This document shows positions 1-9,400 of a stretch of DNA of 18,254 nucleotides, piece by piece (position 1 is the stretch's first letter; the number at the start of each line of letters is the position of its first letter). The DNA lies in contig JBDSTZ010000133.1 of NCBI GenBank assembly GCA_039927975.1, positions 1 to 18,254 of the forward strand. Reading direction: 5' to 3'. A model generated the notes under the pieces. It was not told the origin of the DNA. It searched no databases and saw only the letters and a list, made by a program, of their open reading frames with translations. The DNA is from JBDSTZ01 sp039927975 (GTDB taxonomy: Bacteria > Pseudomonadota > Gammaproteobacteria > Burkholderiales > Burkholderiaceae_D). The position numbers were made by a program, and so were the translations under genes.

Positions 1-1
1 C

Positions 2-220
2 CGGATCGGAATTTTTTGCCTGGACTTGGGGATCCTCGTGAGTCCGCCATTTCTCGACCTCTTGCCTGTCAATTCGTTAGCCTTCTGGCAGCACGGGGAT
101 TCGGTCTTTTTCAGGGTGGTGCGTGTAGAGGAAGAACAGTGGGCGGCCGATGTTGCCATGGTTATTGTCGGGGTTGTCTTGCTCGGCGCAGGTTTGCTCG
201 CCAGGCGCTTCCGTAACTAG
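2..220 (+). CDS. 3' end of a small membrane protein gene (partial, unrecognised)
   Basis: The frame is open from the left edge and stops with TAG at 218-220, so this is probably the C-terminal 72 residues of a gene starting outside the window. The last part is a clear hydrophobic segment (MVIVGVVLLGAGLL) followed by the basic tail ARRFRN, which is a typical C-terminal membrane anchor with positive charges on the cytoplasmic side. A shorter hydrophobic stretch occurs near the window edge (GILVSPPFLDLL). I do not recognise the family. G+C and third-position bias are lower than in the following genes, so the coding call is tentative. A minus-strand frame at 77-301 is the alternative, but it has no hydrophobic logic or recognisable motif. 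Confidence 0.4.
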   Translation, partial: RIGIFCLDLGILVSPPFLDLLPVNSLAFWQHGDSVFFRVVRVEEEQWAADVAMVIVGVVLLGAGLLARRFRN

Positions 221-235
221 ACGGTGCCGTTGCTT

Positions 236-271
236 GTCTTCTGCGTTCGTTCCGAAAACTAGCAGAAAGAC
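236..271. terminator. imperfect inverted repeat, possible weak terminator
   Basis: GTCTTCTGC (236-244) and GCAGAAAGAC (262-271) are complementary apart from one extra A, with a 17-nt loop. The repeat lies in the gap between the converging partial gene at 2-220 and the DUF885 gene that ends at 369. No T-run follows on either strand, so an intrinsic terminator is only suggested. The rest of 221-368 shows nothing else I can name. Confidence 0.2.
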
Positions 272-368
272 GGCTCGGATGTGGTTCAGCACTGTCGGCA
301 CCTTAAACGTAAAAGAGGGCCTGGAATTGGAAGCCCTGTCGGTTTATAGCATTGACCTAATTCCGCCC

Positions 369-2168
369 TTAGCGATTCTCCGCAATCCACCGATCCACCT
401 TGGCTTCCAGCAGCGCCAGTGGCAGCGTCCCATCCCCCAGCACCACCGCATGGAATGCCGGCAGATTGAACTTCGGCCCCAGCGCCGCACTGGCGCGCGC
501 GCGCAGCTCGGCGATTTTCAGCGATCCGATTTTGTAGCCGAGCGCCTGCGCCGGCCACACCATGTAGCGCTCGATGGCCGAGGTGGCCTCCGCCTCGCTG
601 TAGCCAAGTGTGGTGCGCAGATAAGCGATCGCGCGCTCGCGGCTCCAGCCTTTCGCGTGCATGCCGGTGTCGACCACCAGCCGCGCCGCGCGCAGCATCT
701 CGTCGCTCAGGTGGCCGAAATAATCCTCGGGCTTGTCGTACAGGCCCATCTCCTTGCCGAGCGTCTCGGCGTACAAGGCCCAGCCCTCGGTAAAGGCGTT
801 GTTGCCGCCGTACTTGCGGAACTTCGGCAGCTTCATCTCCTGCAGCAGGGCGATGTGGAAGTGGTGTCCCGGCTGGCCCTCGTGCAGGAACAGGGTCACC
901 ATGCCGGTGCTGCCGTACTGCTTCGGATCGTTCACCACCGACCAGAACACGCCCGGCCGCGAGCCATCGGTGGCGGGCGGCGTGTAATGGTCAGACGCGG
1001 TGGCGCGCGTGAGTTCGGGCTCGAGCCGCAGGTCGAGCGGCGTCTTGGGCCGCAGCGAGAACAGGGCCGGCAGCTTGGTGCGCAGCTGCGCGTCGAGCTT
1101 GCGGTAGACGTCGAGGACTTCCTGCTCGGTCTTGAAGGGTCTGAACTTGTCCTGCGCGGCCACCCATTTCGGCAGCTCGGCGGCCGGGCCGTTGTAGCCC
1201 ATTCTGGGACCGAGCACCGCGAACTCGCCCTGGATGCACGCCACTTCGCGCAGGCCGATGGCGTGGATCTGCTCCGGGTCGAGCGTGGTGGTGGTCTGGC
1301 TGGCGACCCGCGCCAGGTACCAGGCGTCGCCGTTGGGCAGGTCCTGCCAGCCGGTGGTGCTGCGGGTCGCCGGCAGGTATTCGGTGTCGAGGAAGGCGGC
1401 CAGGCGCGCCAGCGCGGGGTTGAGCTTCTGCTCGATGGTGGCGCGATAGGACTCGGTCAGCTTGCGCTTATCAAGCGCCGAGAACTTCGCCGGCATATTG
1501 GTCACCGGGGTGTAGTAAATGCTCTCGCGCGCGCTCTTGCTCAGTAGCTGCTTGAACTGCGGCAGGGCCGACACCATCGGCGCGCGTTGCAGCACAACGC
1601 CGGTGCGCATCCCTTCGCGCATGTTGGCGATGGCCTGGTCGATCCAGCCGGGCAGCTGATTGAGCCGGTTCAGGTAGGCGCGGTAGTCCTTGACGCTGGC
1701 GAGCGGCTGCGCGCCCTGGCCGTTGGCGTAGTTGGCCAGCGTAACCGGCATGCTCTCCATCTGGTCGAGCGGCAGCAGGTGTTCGGGGAAGGACTCGAAA
1801 CTCAGTTCGCTTTTCAGCTCGTAGGCCAGGATGTCGTAGTTGGTCTGGCCCGCGTGGTCGAGCCGGGCGCGGTCGATCGCCTGCAGCCGCTGTTGAAAGC
1901 CGTGGAGCAGCGCGAACTGGCGCTGGCGTACCTTCGGGGAGATCGACATGCCGATCTGGTCGCTGAAGCGGTTGTCGCCGTTTTCGCTGGCCGACACCGG
2001 TTCGTAGCGCGCCAGCGCGTCGTAGTACTGGTCCGCGAGGAGGTCGAGCTGGTGGCTGGCTGCGGGCGCCGCCACGTGGTGGACCGGTGTCGCGGGCGCG
2101 GCGCCGGCAGGAGCAAAGGCCAAAAGCAGGGCGGCGCCGATGGCGCCAAGGGTCGGTCGTGCTGTCAT
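369..2168 (-). CDS. exported DUF885 family protein, putative zinc metallopeptidase
   Basis: This is a 599-residue protein. It begins with a Sec-type signal peptide (basic MTARP, then a hydrophobic AALLLAF run, with probable cleavage around AGAA near residue 24), so the mature protein is probably periplasmic or lipid-free secreted. The hallmark of DUF885 is present: HEGQPGHH at residues 429-436, followed by TEGWALYAE with Glu461. This resembles a thermolysin-like zinc site in which HExxxGHH supplies histidines and the downstream EGWA glutamate is the third ligand. The catalytic role is inferred from the family; the substrate is unknown. The start is supported by AAGGA at 2178-2182, nine nucleotides from the ATG. 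It lies 25 bp downstream of the ABC substrate-binding gene on the same strand, so the two are probably one operon. Length is normal for the family and the gene appears intact. Confidence 0.88.
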   Translation of the reverse strand: MTARPTLGAIGAALLLAFAPAGAAPATPVHHVAAPAASHQLDLLADQYYDALARYEPVSASENGDNRFSDQIGMSISPKVRQRQFALLHGFQQRLQAIDRARLDHAGQTNYDILAYELKSELSFESFPEHLLPLDQMESMPVTLANYANGQGAQPLASVKDYRAYLNRLNQLPGWIDQAIANMREGMRTGVVLQRAPMVSALPQFKQLLSKSARESIYYTPVTNMPAKFSALDKRKLTESYRATIEQKLNPALARLAAFLDTEYLPATRSTTGWQDLPNGDAWYLARVASQTTTTLDPEQIHAIGLREVACIQGEFAVLGPRMGYNGPAAELPKWVAAQDKFRPFKTEQEVLDVYRKLDAQLRTKLPALFSLRPKTPLDLRLEPELTRATASDHYTPPATDGSRPGVFWSVVNDPKQYGSTGMVTLFLHEGQPGHHFHIALLQEMKLPKFRKYGGNNAFTEGWALYAETLGKEMGLYDKPEDYFGHLSDEMLRAARLVVDTGMHAKGWSRERAIAYLRTTLGYSEAEATSAIERYMVWPAQALGYKIGSLKIAELRARASAALGPKFNLPAFHAVVLGDGTLPLALLEAKVDRWIAENR

Positions 2169-2193
2169 GTGTGCGAATCCTTGGTAAGGAATG

Positions 2194-3321
2194 TCAGTAG
2201 CTCGCCAGGGGTACCGGCGCGCCTTGCTTGAATGTGTAGATGGTGACGGCGGAGGTTTTCAGATTGCCGGCGCTATCATAACTGTAGACACCGGCCACGC
2301 CCTTGTAGTTCATCGTGTGCAGCGCCGCCGAGACCACCGATGGATCGGTTGAATTGACGTTCCTGATCGCCTGCGCGATGAACATCGCCTGATCGTAGAA
2401 GGCCGCCGCGTAGACGTCGGGCTTGCGGCCGAAGCGCGCCTTGTAGCGGGCCTGGAAGGCCGGGCCGCCGGCCTGTCGCTCCAGCATCGCGCCGCCCTGC
2501 GCGCACAACACGTTATCGCCGACGGCGTCGCCGCCCAGCTTGGCCATCTCGGGGCTGCACAGGGTGTCGCCGCCGAGCAGCCTGGCGTTCAGTCCCAGCT
2601 GCTTCATCTGGCGCGCCATCGGCGCCCCTTGCGGCGCGTAGCCACCGAAGAAAATCGCTTCGATCTTCTTTGCCTTGAGCGCAGTGAGGATGGCGTTGAA
2701 GTCGCTCGCCTTGTCGGTGGTGAACTCGCGCCCGGCGATCTTTACACCCAGGCGTTTGGCCTGGCTGACGAATTCGTCGGCGATGCCTTGGCCGAAGGCG
2801 GTGCGGTCGTCGATCACGCCGACCCGGCGCAGCTTGAGTTGCTTGGCGGCGTAGGCGGCCATCGAGGCGCCGGCCTGGCTGTCGCTGGCGACGATGCGAA
2901 ACACGGCGGGGTAGCCGGCCTGGGTGATCTTCGGGTTGGTGCCGACGGTGGACATGACGACGCCGGCCTCGCTGTACAGGCGCGAGGCGGGGATCGCCAC
3001 GCCCGAGTTGTAGGGGCCGAGCACGAAATGCACGCCGGCGTCGATCAGCTTCTGGGCCACCGTGACGCCAGTTTTCGGATCGCCCTGATCGTCCTCGGAG
3101 ACCAGTTCGAAGCGCAGCGGCTGGCCGGCAACCGATACGGCGCGCCTGGCGTTCAATTCTTCGATCGCCAGGCGGGCGCCGCTTTCATCGTCCTTGCCGG
3201 CGAAGGCGTTGGCCCCCGAGAGCGGGCCGCTGACGCCGATCTTGACGGCCGCTCCCTGGGCGAGGGCGGCGAGTGGCGCGGCGGCCAGCGCCAGGCAGAT
3301 CATGATTCGGTGGACGGACAT
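2194..3321 (-). CDS. branched-chain amino acid-type ABC transporter substrate-binding protein
   Basis: This is a 375-residue periplasmic binding protein of the LivJ/LivK (Peripla_BP_6) type. An N-terminal signal peptide (MSVHRIMICLALAAAPLAALAQ) precedes the mature start near GAAVKIGV. The classic fold-type I signatures follow: IGVSGPLSGANAFAGKD, an EDDQGDPKTGV segment, FVLGPYNSGVAIPAS around residue 100, and RRVGVIDDRTAFGQGIADEF near residue 170. A strong Shine-Dalgarno AGGAG (plus-strand 3331-3335) sits nine nucleotides before the ATG. No permease or ATPase genes lie in the window, so this is an orphan binding protein. It may serve a transporter encoded elsewhere, or act as a sensor-type binding protein. 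The ligand cannot be read from the sequence; members of this family bind leucine, amides, urea or aromatic acids. The DUF885 gene follows in the same direction. Confidence 0.9.
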   Translation of the reverse strand: MSVHRIMICLALAAAPLAALAQGAAVKIGVSGPLSGANAFAGKDDESGARLAIEELNARRAVSVAGQPLRFELVSEDDQGDPKTGVTVAQKLIDAGVHFVLGPYNSGVAIPASRLYSEAGVVMSTVGTNPKITQAGYPAVFRIVASDSQAGASMAAYAAKQLKLRRVGVIDDRTAFGQGIADEFVSQAKRLGVKIAGREFTTDKASDFNAILTALKAKKIEAIFFGGYAPQGAPMARQMKQLGLNARLLGGDTLCSPEMAKLGGDAVGDNVLCAQGGAMLERQAGGPAFQARYKARFGRKPDVYAAAFYDQAMFIAQAIRNVNSTDPSVVSAALHTMNYKGVAGVYSYDSAGNLKTSAVTIYTFKQGAPVPLASY

Positions 3322-3357
3322 CGGGCCGGGCTCCTGTGGGTGGTCGCTGGATGCCCG

Positions 3358-3363
3358 ATCTTA
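3358..3363 (-). promoter_or_regulatory. possible -10 box for the ABC binding-protein operon
   Basis: TAAGAT on the minus strand matches the sigma70 -10 consensus at 4 of 6 positions and would give a leader of about 30 nt before the ATG at 3321. No good -35 element is visible at 16-18 bp, so support is weak. Confidence 0.22.
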
Positions 3364-3414
3364 CCGAACAATGGGCGGGCGGTCACCTCCTGCAAAAGCT
3401 CGGCCCGCTTGGCA

Positions 3415-3420
3415 TATATG
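3415..3420 (+). promoter_or_regulatory. possible -10 box for the glucan synthase gene
   Basis: TATATG sits in the most AT-rich part of the divergent intergenic region 3322-3459. If used, transcription would begin near 3427 and exclude the upstream in-frame ATG at 3418, favouring the ATG at 3460. No convincing -35 hexamer is visible. Confidence 0.22.
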
Positions 3421-3459
3421 TTCGTTGGCGCACAGTCATGCAATGTGGCAGGTTTTACT

Positions 3460-6400
3460 ATGGAAATAGCCGTCAGTTCCCCCAATTTTCCAGCTGAATC
3501 GAACCGGTCGCAACCCGCTCCCACAGCGGCTTGGCAGCTCACGCCACTCGCGAGGTCACTTTTGAACCAAGAAAAAACCGTCCTGCCGGACACACTTTAT
3601 TCGTGGAAAAACGCGCTGCGTGACACCCTCGACGGCAACACCGAGGCCGATGAAGAATTGCCGTTGCGCTCGGAGCTGTTCAGCGCGGCCCAGATGGCCG
3701 CCCACGGCCGCCACCTGGCGAGCCGGCATCAGCTGAGCGCGCACGGCGGTCCCGACCGCCTGCTGTCGCGCCTGGACGAAAACGAGGAGGCGATCAGCGC
3801 CACCTGCACCGAATTGACCGGCGCCATCAAGGCGGGACGCCAGATCACGCCGGCCTCCGAGTGGCTGCTCGACAACTTTTATTTGATCGAGGAACAAATT
3901 CGCACGGCGCGCCGCCACTTGCCGAAGAATTACAGCAAGCAGTTGCCGCGCCTGTCGAACGAGGATGTCGAGGGCACGCCACGGGTGTACCAGATCGCGC
4001 TCGAGATCATCGCGCACGGCGACGGCCGGGTCGACCCGGAGAGCCTGTCGCGCTTTGTCGACGCCTACCAGGAAGTGGCGGTGCTCAAGCTGGGCGAGTT
4101 GTGGGCGATTCCGATCATGCTGCGCCTCGCGCTGATCGAGAACCTGCGGCGGGTGGCGGTGCGGGTGCACGAGAACCGCAGCCAGCGCGACCGCGCCAAC
4201 ATCTGGGCCGACCAGATGAGCGAGACGGCCGAGAACAATCCGAGCGACCTGATTTTGCTGGTGGCCGACATGGCCCGTTCCGGCCAGCCGATGAGCAGCG
4301 GTTTTGTGGCCGAAATCGCGCGCCGCCTGCAGGGCCAGAGTTCGGCCCTGACGCTGGCGCTGCAGTGGGTGACCACGCGCCTGGCCGACGCCGGCCTGAC
4401 CATCGAGCAGCAGATCCAGGCCGAGATCGGCCAGCAGGCGGCCGACCAGGTCACCATCAGCAACAGCATCGGCAGCCTGCGCTTCCTGGGCAGCATGGAC
4501 TGGCGCGAATTCGTCGAGACCATGAGCGCGGTCGAGCAGAGCTTGCGGCTCGATCCGGCCAACACCTACGGCCAGATGGATTTCGCCACGCGCGACAATT
4601 ACCGCCACGTGATCGAAACGCTGGCCAAGCGCAGCAAGTACACCGAGCTGGAAGTGGCCGAACGCGCGATCGCGCTGGCGCTGGAGAACCGCGAACCGGC
4701 GCGCGGCGGGCTCGATGCGCGCACCCGCCACGTCGGCTACTACCTGGTCGGCGCCGGCCTGGCGACGCTGGAAAAGCAGCTGCAGGTGCGCTATCCCTTC
4801 GGCTCGGCGGCCGGCAAGCTCTCGCGCCGCGCGCCGCTGGCCAGTTACCTCGGCTCGATCCTCGTCTTCACGGTGCTGTTTACCGCCAGCGTGCTGACCC
4901 ACGCCCACAACAGCGGCGTCGAACTGCCGCTCCTGATCGTGCTCGGCGTGCTGTCGGCGATCGGTTCGAGCCAGCTGGCGCTGGGGCTGGTGAACTTCAT
5001 GGCGACCCAGCTCACGCGGCCGCACCCGCTGGCGCGGATGGACTTCAAGGAAGGCATTCCGCCGGACGCGCGCACCATGGTGGTGGTGCCGACCATGCTG
5101 TACAGCCGCGATAACGTTGAGTCGCTGCTCGAAGGGCTGGAAGTGCGCTACCTGGCCAACCGCGATCCCAACCTGCGCTTTTGCCTTTTGACCGATTTTG
5201 GCGACGCCGAGCGCGAAGTCATGCCGGGCGACGCCGAACTGGCCGAACAGGCCCGCGCCGGCATCGCCGAACTGAATCGCCGCTACGCCGGCCAGCACGT
5301 GGTCGATATCGTCACCAGCGAAGGCGAGCCCGATACCGCCAACGCCAAGCTCGAACCGTTCCTGCTGCTGCACCGGCCGCGCGTGTGGAACCCCAGCGAG
5401 CGGGCCTGGATCGGCCATGAGCGCAAACGCGGCAAGCTGTCCGACCTGAACGCCTTCCTGCGCGGCGGCGCGCGCGACAAGTTCGCGCTGGTCGAAGGCG
5501 ATTGCGAAGGGCTGCTGAACATCCGCTACGTCATCACGCTAGACACCGACACCCAGCTGCCGCGCGATTCGGCGCGCCAGTTCATCGCCACCATGGCGCA
5601 CCCGCTGAACCATCCGCAGCTCGACCCCACCGGCAGCCGCGTGATCGAGGGCTACGGCATTCTGCAGCCGCGCGTGTCGGCCGCGCTGCCTACCGAGACG
5701 GCGTCGCGCTACGAACACCTGTGCGGCGGCGAGCCTGGCATCGACCCTTACACGCGCACCGTGTCGGACGTCTACCAGGACGTGTTCTTTGAAGGTTCAT
5801 TCGTCGGCAAGGGCATCTACGAGGTCGACACTTTCGAGCGCGTGCTGGGCCAGCGCCTGCCAGACAACCGGATTCTCAGCCACGACCTGCTGGAAGGCTG
5901 CTATCTGCGCGCCGGCCTGCTCAGCGACGCCCAGCTGTACGAGAGCTACCCGTCGCGCTACAGCGACGACGTGAGCCGGCGCCACCGCTGGATTCGCGGC
6001 GACTGGCAGCTGACCGGCTGGCTGGGCCTGAAGGTGCCGACGGCGAACGGCAAGCGCGAACCGAACCCGCTGACGGCGCTGTCGCGCTGGAAGCTGTTCG
6101 ACAACCTGCGCCGCAGCGTGGTGGCGCCGGTGCTGACCGCCTTGCTGCTGCTGTGCTGGGCCCTGCTGCCGTCGCCGCTGTTCTGGACCCTGGCGGTGCT
6201 GTCGGTGATCTTCCTGCCGACGCTGGTGAGCGCGGTGTTCAACCTGATCGAAAAGCCGCACCACGTGCTGTGGCGCCAGCATATCGACAGCTGGCTCACC
6301 GGCACCAAGCTGATGTTCGGCCACGCCGCGCTGACGCTCGCCTTCCTGCCGTACGAAGCCTGGTTCAGCCTCGACGCCATCGTGCGCACCGGCTGGCGCA

Positions 6401-9400
6401 TGCTGGTCTCGCATCACCACCTGCTCGAATGGCGGCCATCGAGCCTGTCGCGCTCCTCGACCGACATGGAAAACAGCTGGAAGGCGATGTGGTTCGCGCC
6501 GCTGCTGTCGGTGGGCGCCGCCGTGATGCTTTCGTTTGTCAATCCGCTCGCGCTGTTTGTCGCCGCGCCGGTGCTGCTGCTGTGGTTCCTCTCGCCCGTG
6601 GTGGCCTGGTGGATCAGCCTTCCGCTGGCACGCCCCGGCGCCGCACTGAGCTCGCCGCAGCACATGTTCCTGCAGATTTTGGCGCGCAAGACCTGGAGCT
6701 TCTTCGAGACCTTCGTCGGCCGCGAGGACAACTTCCTCCCGCCCGACAATATGCAGGAGCATCCGGTCACGGTGGTGGCGCACCGCACCTCGCCGACCAA
6801 TATCGGCATGTCGCTGCTGGCCAACCTGACCGCCTACGATTTCGGCTTCATCACGGTCGGCCAGGTGTTGGCGCGCACCCGCGACACCTTCGGCACCCTG
6901 ATGCGCATGGAGCGCTTTCACGGCCACTTCTACAACTGGTACGACACCCAGACGCTGGCGCCGCTGCACCCGATGTACGTGTCGGCGGTCGACAGCGGCA
7001 ATATGGCCGGCCACCTGCTCACGCTCGCTCCCGGCTTCGACGACCTGGCCGACCAGCCGATCACCGGCCCTCGCGCGCTGGAGGGCATCGGCATCACCCT
7101 GATGGTGGTAAACGAGTACGCGGCCGACGCGCCGGAGCAGGTCAAGGCGGCCGTGCTGGCGATGCAAAACCTGCTGGCCGAGCGGGCGCGCGAAGCGCAT
7201 ACGCTGCCCGGCATGACGGATGCCTTGAGCGCGCTGGCGCAGGCGGCCGACGCGATCACCGCCAGCATGGCGCCGGCGGGTGAACCGAACTTGCAGGGCT
7301 GGGCCGGCAAGCTGGCCGCCCAGTGCCACGCCGCGCTCGACGAGTTGCTGCAACTGGCGCCGTGGATGAAGGCGGCGCAGGCCTATGTGGTCGATTCGAG
7401 CCTGACCCGGATTCCCACCTTGCGCGAACTGGCCGGCTTCGGCATGACCGGCAGCGCCAGCAGCGACCTGGCGCCGAGCGAGCGCGAACGCCAGCAGGCG
7501 CTCAATGAACTGGTGAGCGCCGGCAGCGACTTCGCGCGCGAGCGGCTGGAAGAACTGGCGCAACTGGCGGCGCAGGCGCGTGCTTTCGCCAACATGGACT
7601 TCCGCTTCATGTACAACAGCACCACCAATCTGCTGGCGATCGGCTACAACGTGTCGGACCGCCGGCTCGACGCCAGCTGCTACGACTTGCTGGCATCGGA
7701 AATCCGCCTGTGCAGCTTCGTCGGCATCGCGCTCGGCCAGTTCCCGCAGGAGCACTGGTTCGCGCTCGGCCGCCAGCTGTGCTTTGTCGGCGGCGAACCG
7801 CTGTTGCTGTCCTGGAGCGGCTCGATGTTCGAGTACCTGATGCCGCTGCTGGTGATGCCGACCTACCCGAACACCCTGCTCGACCAGACCTACCGCGCGA
7901 TCATCAACGCGCAGGTCGACTATGCGCGCCAGCGCAATGTACCGTGGGGGATTTCCGAATCCGGCTACAACACCGTCGACGCCAACCTCAATTACCAGTA
8001 CCGCGCCTTCGGTGTACCCGGCACCGGCATGAAGCGCGGCCTGGCCGACGACCTGGTGGTGGCGCCGTATGCCACCATGCTCGGCCTGATGGTCGACCCG
8101 GACACCGCTTGCGCCAACCTCGAACACATGGCCGAACTGGGCTTCATGGGCAAGTACGGCTTCTACGAGGCGATCGACTACACCACGGCGCGCCTGCCGC
8201 GCGGCCAGGATTTCGCGCTGATCCGCTCGTTCATGGCGCACCACCAGGGCATGGGCTTCCGCGCGCTCAGCTATCTGCTGCACGACCGGCCGATGCAGCG
8301 CCGCTTCGAGTCCGACCCGCTGTTCCAGGCCACCATGCTGGTGCTGCAGGAGCGCGTGCCGAAGGCCGGCGCCTTCTATTCGACCACCAGCGAACTGGCG
8401 GCCCTGCGCGCGCCGGCGTCGGAAGCGTCGATGCCGACCCGGATCTTCACCCAGACCCATACCGCGCAGCCGGAAGTGCAGTTGCTGTCGAACGGCCGCT
8501 ACCACGTGATGGTCACCTCGACCGGCGGCAGCTACAGCCGCTGGAAGGACCTGGCGGTGACGCGCTGGCGCGAGGACGCGACGGCCGACAACTGGGGCAA
8601 TTTCTGCTATGTGCGCGACGTCGACAGCGGACAGTTCTGGTCCACCACCTTCCAGCCGACCCTGGTCGAGCCGAAGAAGTACGAGGTGATCTTCTCGGAA
8701 GGGCGCGCCGAATTCCGCCGCCACGACCGTGGCATCGACCTGTACACCGAAATGGTGGTGTCGCCGGAAGACGACATCGAGCTGCGCCGCACCCGCATCA
8801 CCAACAAGTCGTCGGTGCGCCGCACGATCGAATTCACCAGCTTCGCCGAAGTGGTGATGGCGCCGGCCGCCGCCGATGCAGCCCATCCGGCGTTCTCCAA
8901 GTTGTTCGTGCAGACCGAAATCCTGCGCAACGAGAACGCGATCCTGTGCACCCGCCGTCCGCGCACCAAGGACGAGCAGATGCCATGGCTGCTGAACTTG
9001 ATGACGGTGCACGACGGCGTGCTGCTCGACGCCTCGTTTGAAACCAGCCGCGCCGAATTCCTCGGCCGTGGCAATACCGCGGTGGCGCCGCGCGCGATGC
9101 TCGAAGCCGAGCCGCTGCATGGCAGCGAAGGTTCGGTGCTCGATCCGGTGGTGGCGATCCGCTACAAGCTCACGCTGGAACCGGACCAGGTGGTGGTGCT
9201 CGACGTGGTGACCGGCATGACCGACACCCGCGAGGCTGCGCTGCACCTGATCGACAAATACCAGGACCGCCATCTGGCCGACCGTGTGTTCGAGCTGGCG
9301 TGGACCCACAGCCAGGTGGTGCTGCGCCAGTTGAATGCGAGCGAATCGGATGCGCAGCTCTACAGCCGTCTGGCCAGCAGCATCATCTATCCGAACGCCG

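Noticed and set aside
77..301. A 74-codon minus-strand ORF at the left edge
   Set aside because: The plus-strand frame ends in a convincing membrane anchor, whereas this frame has no hydrophobic segment pattern, ribosome site or motif that favours it.
150..1547. A 465-codon plus-strand frame opposite the DUF885 gene
   Set aside because: It is a shadow of the minus-strand gene; the composition is Arg/Gln/Val-rich and no motif is visible.
1587..2231. A 214-codon plus-strand frame spanning the gap between the DUF885 and binding-protein genes
   Set aside because: Almost all of it is antisense to the DUF885 gene, and no promoter, ribosome site or family motif supports it.
2629..3459. Upstream extension of the glucan synthase frame by 277 codons
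   Set aside because: The extension is antisense to the binding-protein gene, which has a signal peptide, clear family motifs and a strong Shine-Dalgarno. The added residues show no family similarity.
3556..5418. A 620-codon minus-strand frame within the glucan synthase gene
   Set aside because: It is a compositional shadow, rich in Arg, Gln, His and Ala, with no domain, opposite the well-supported synthase N-terminus.
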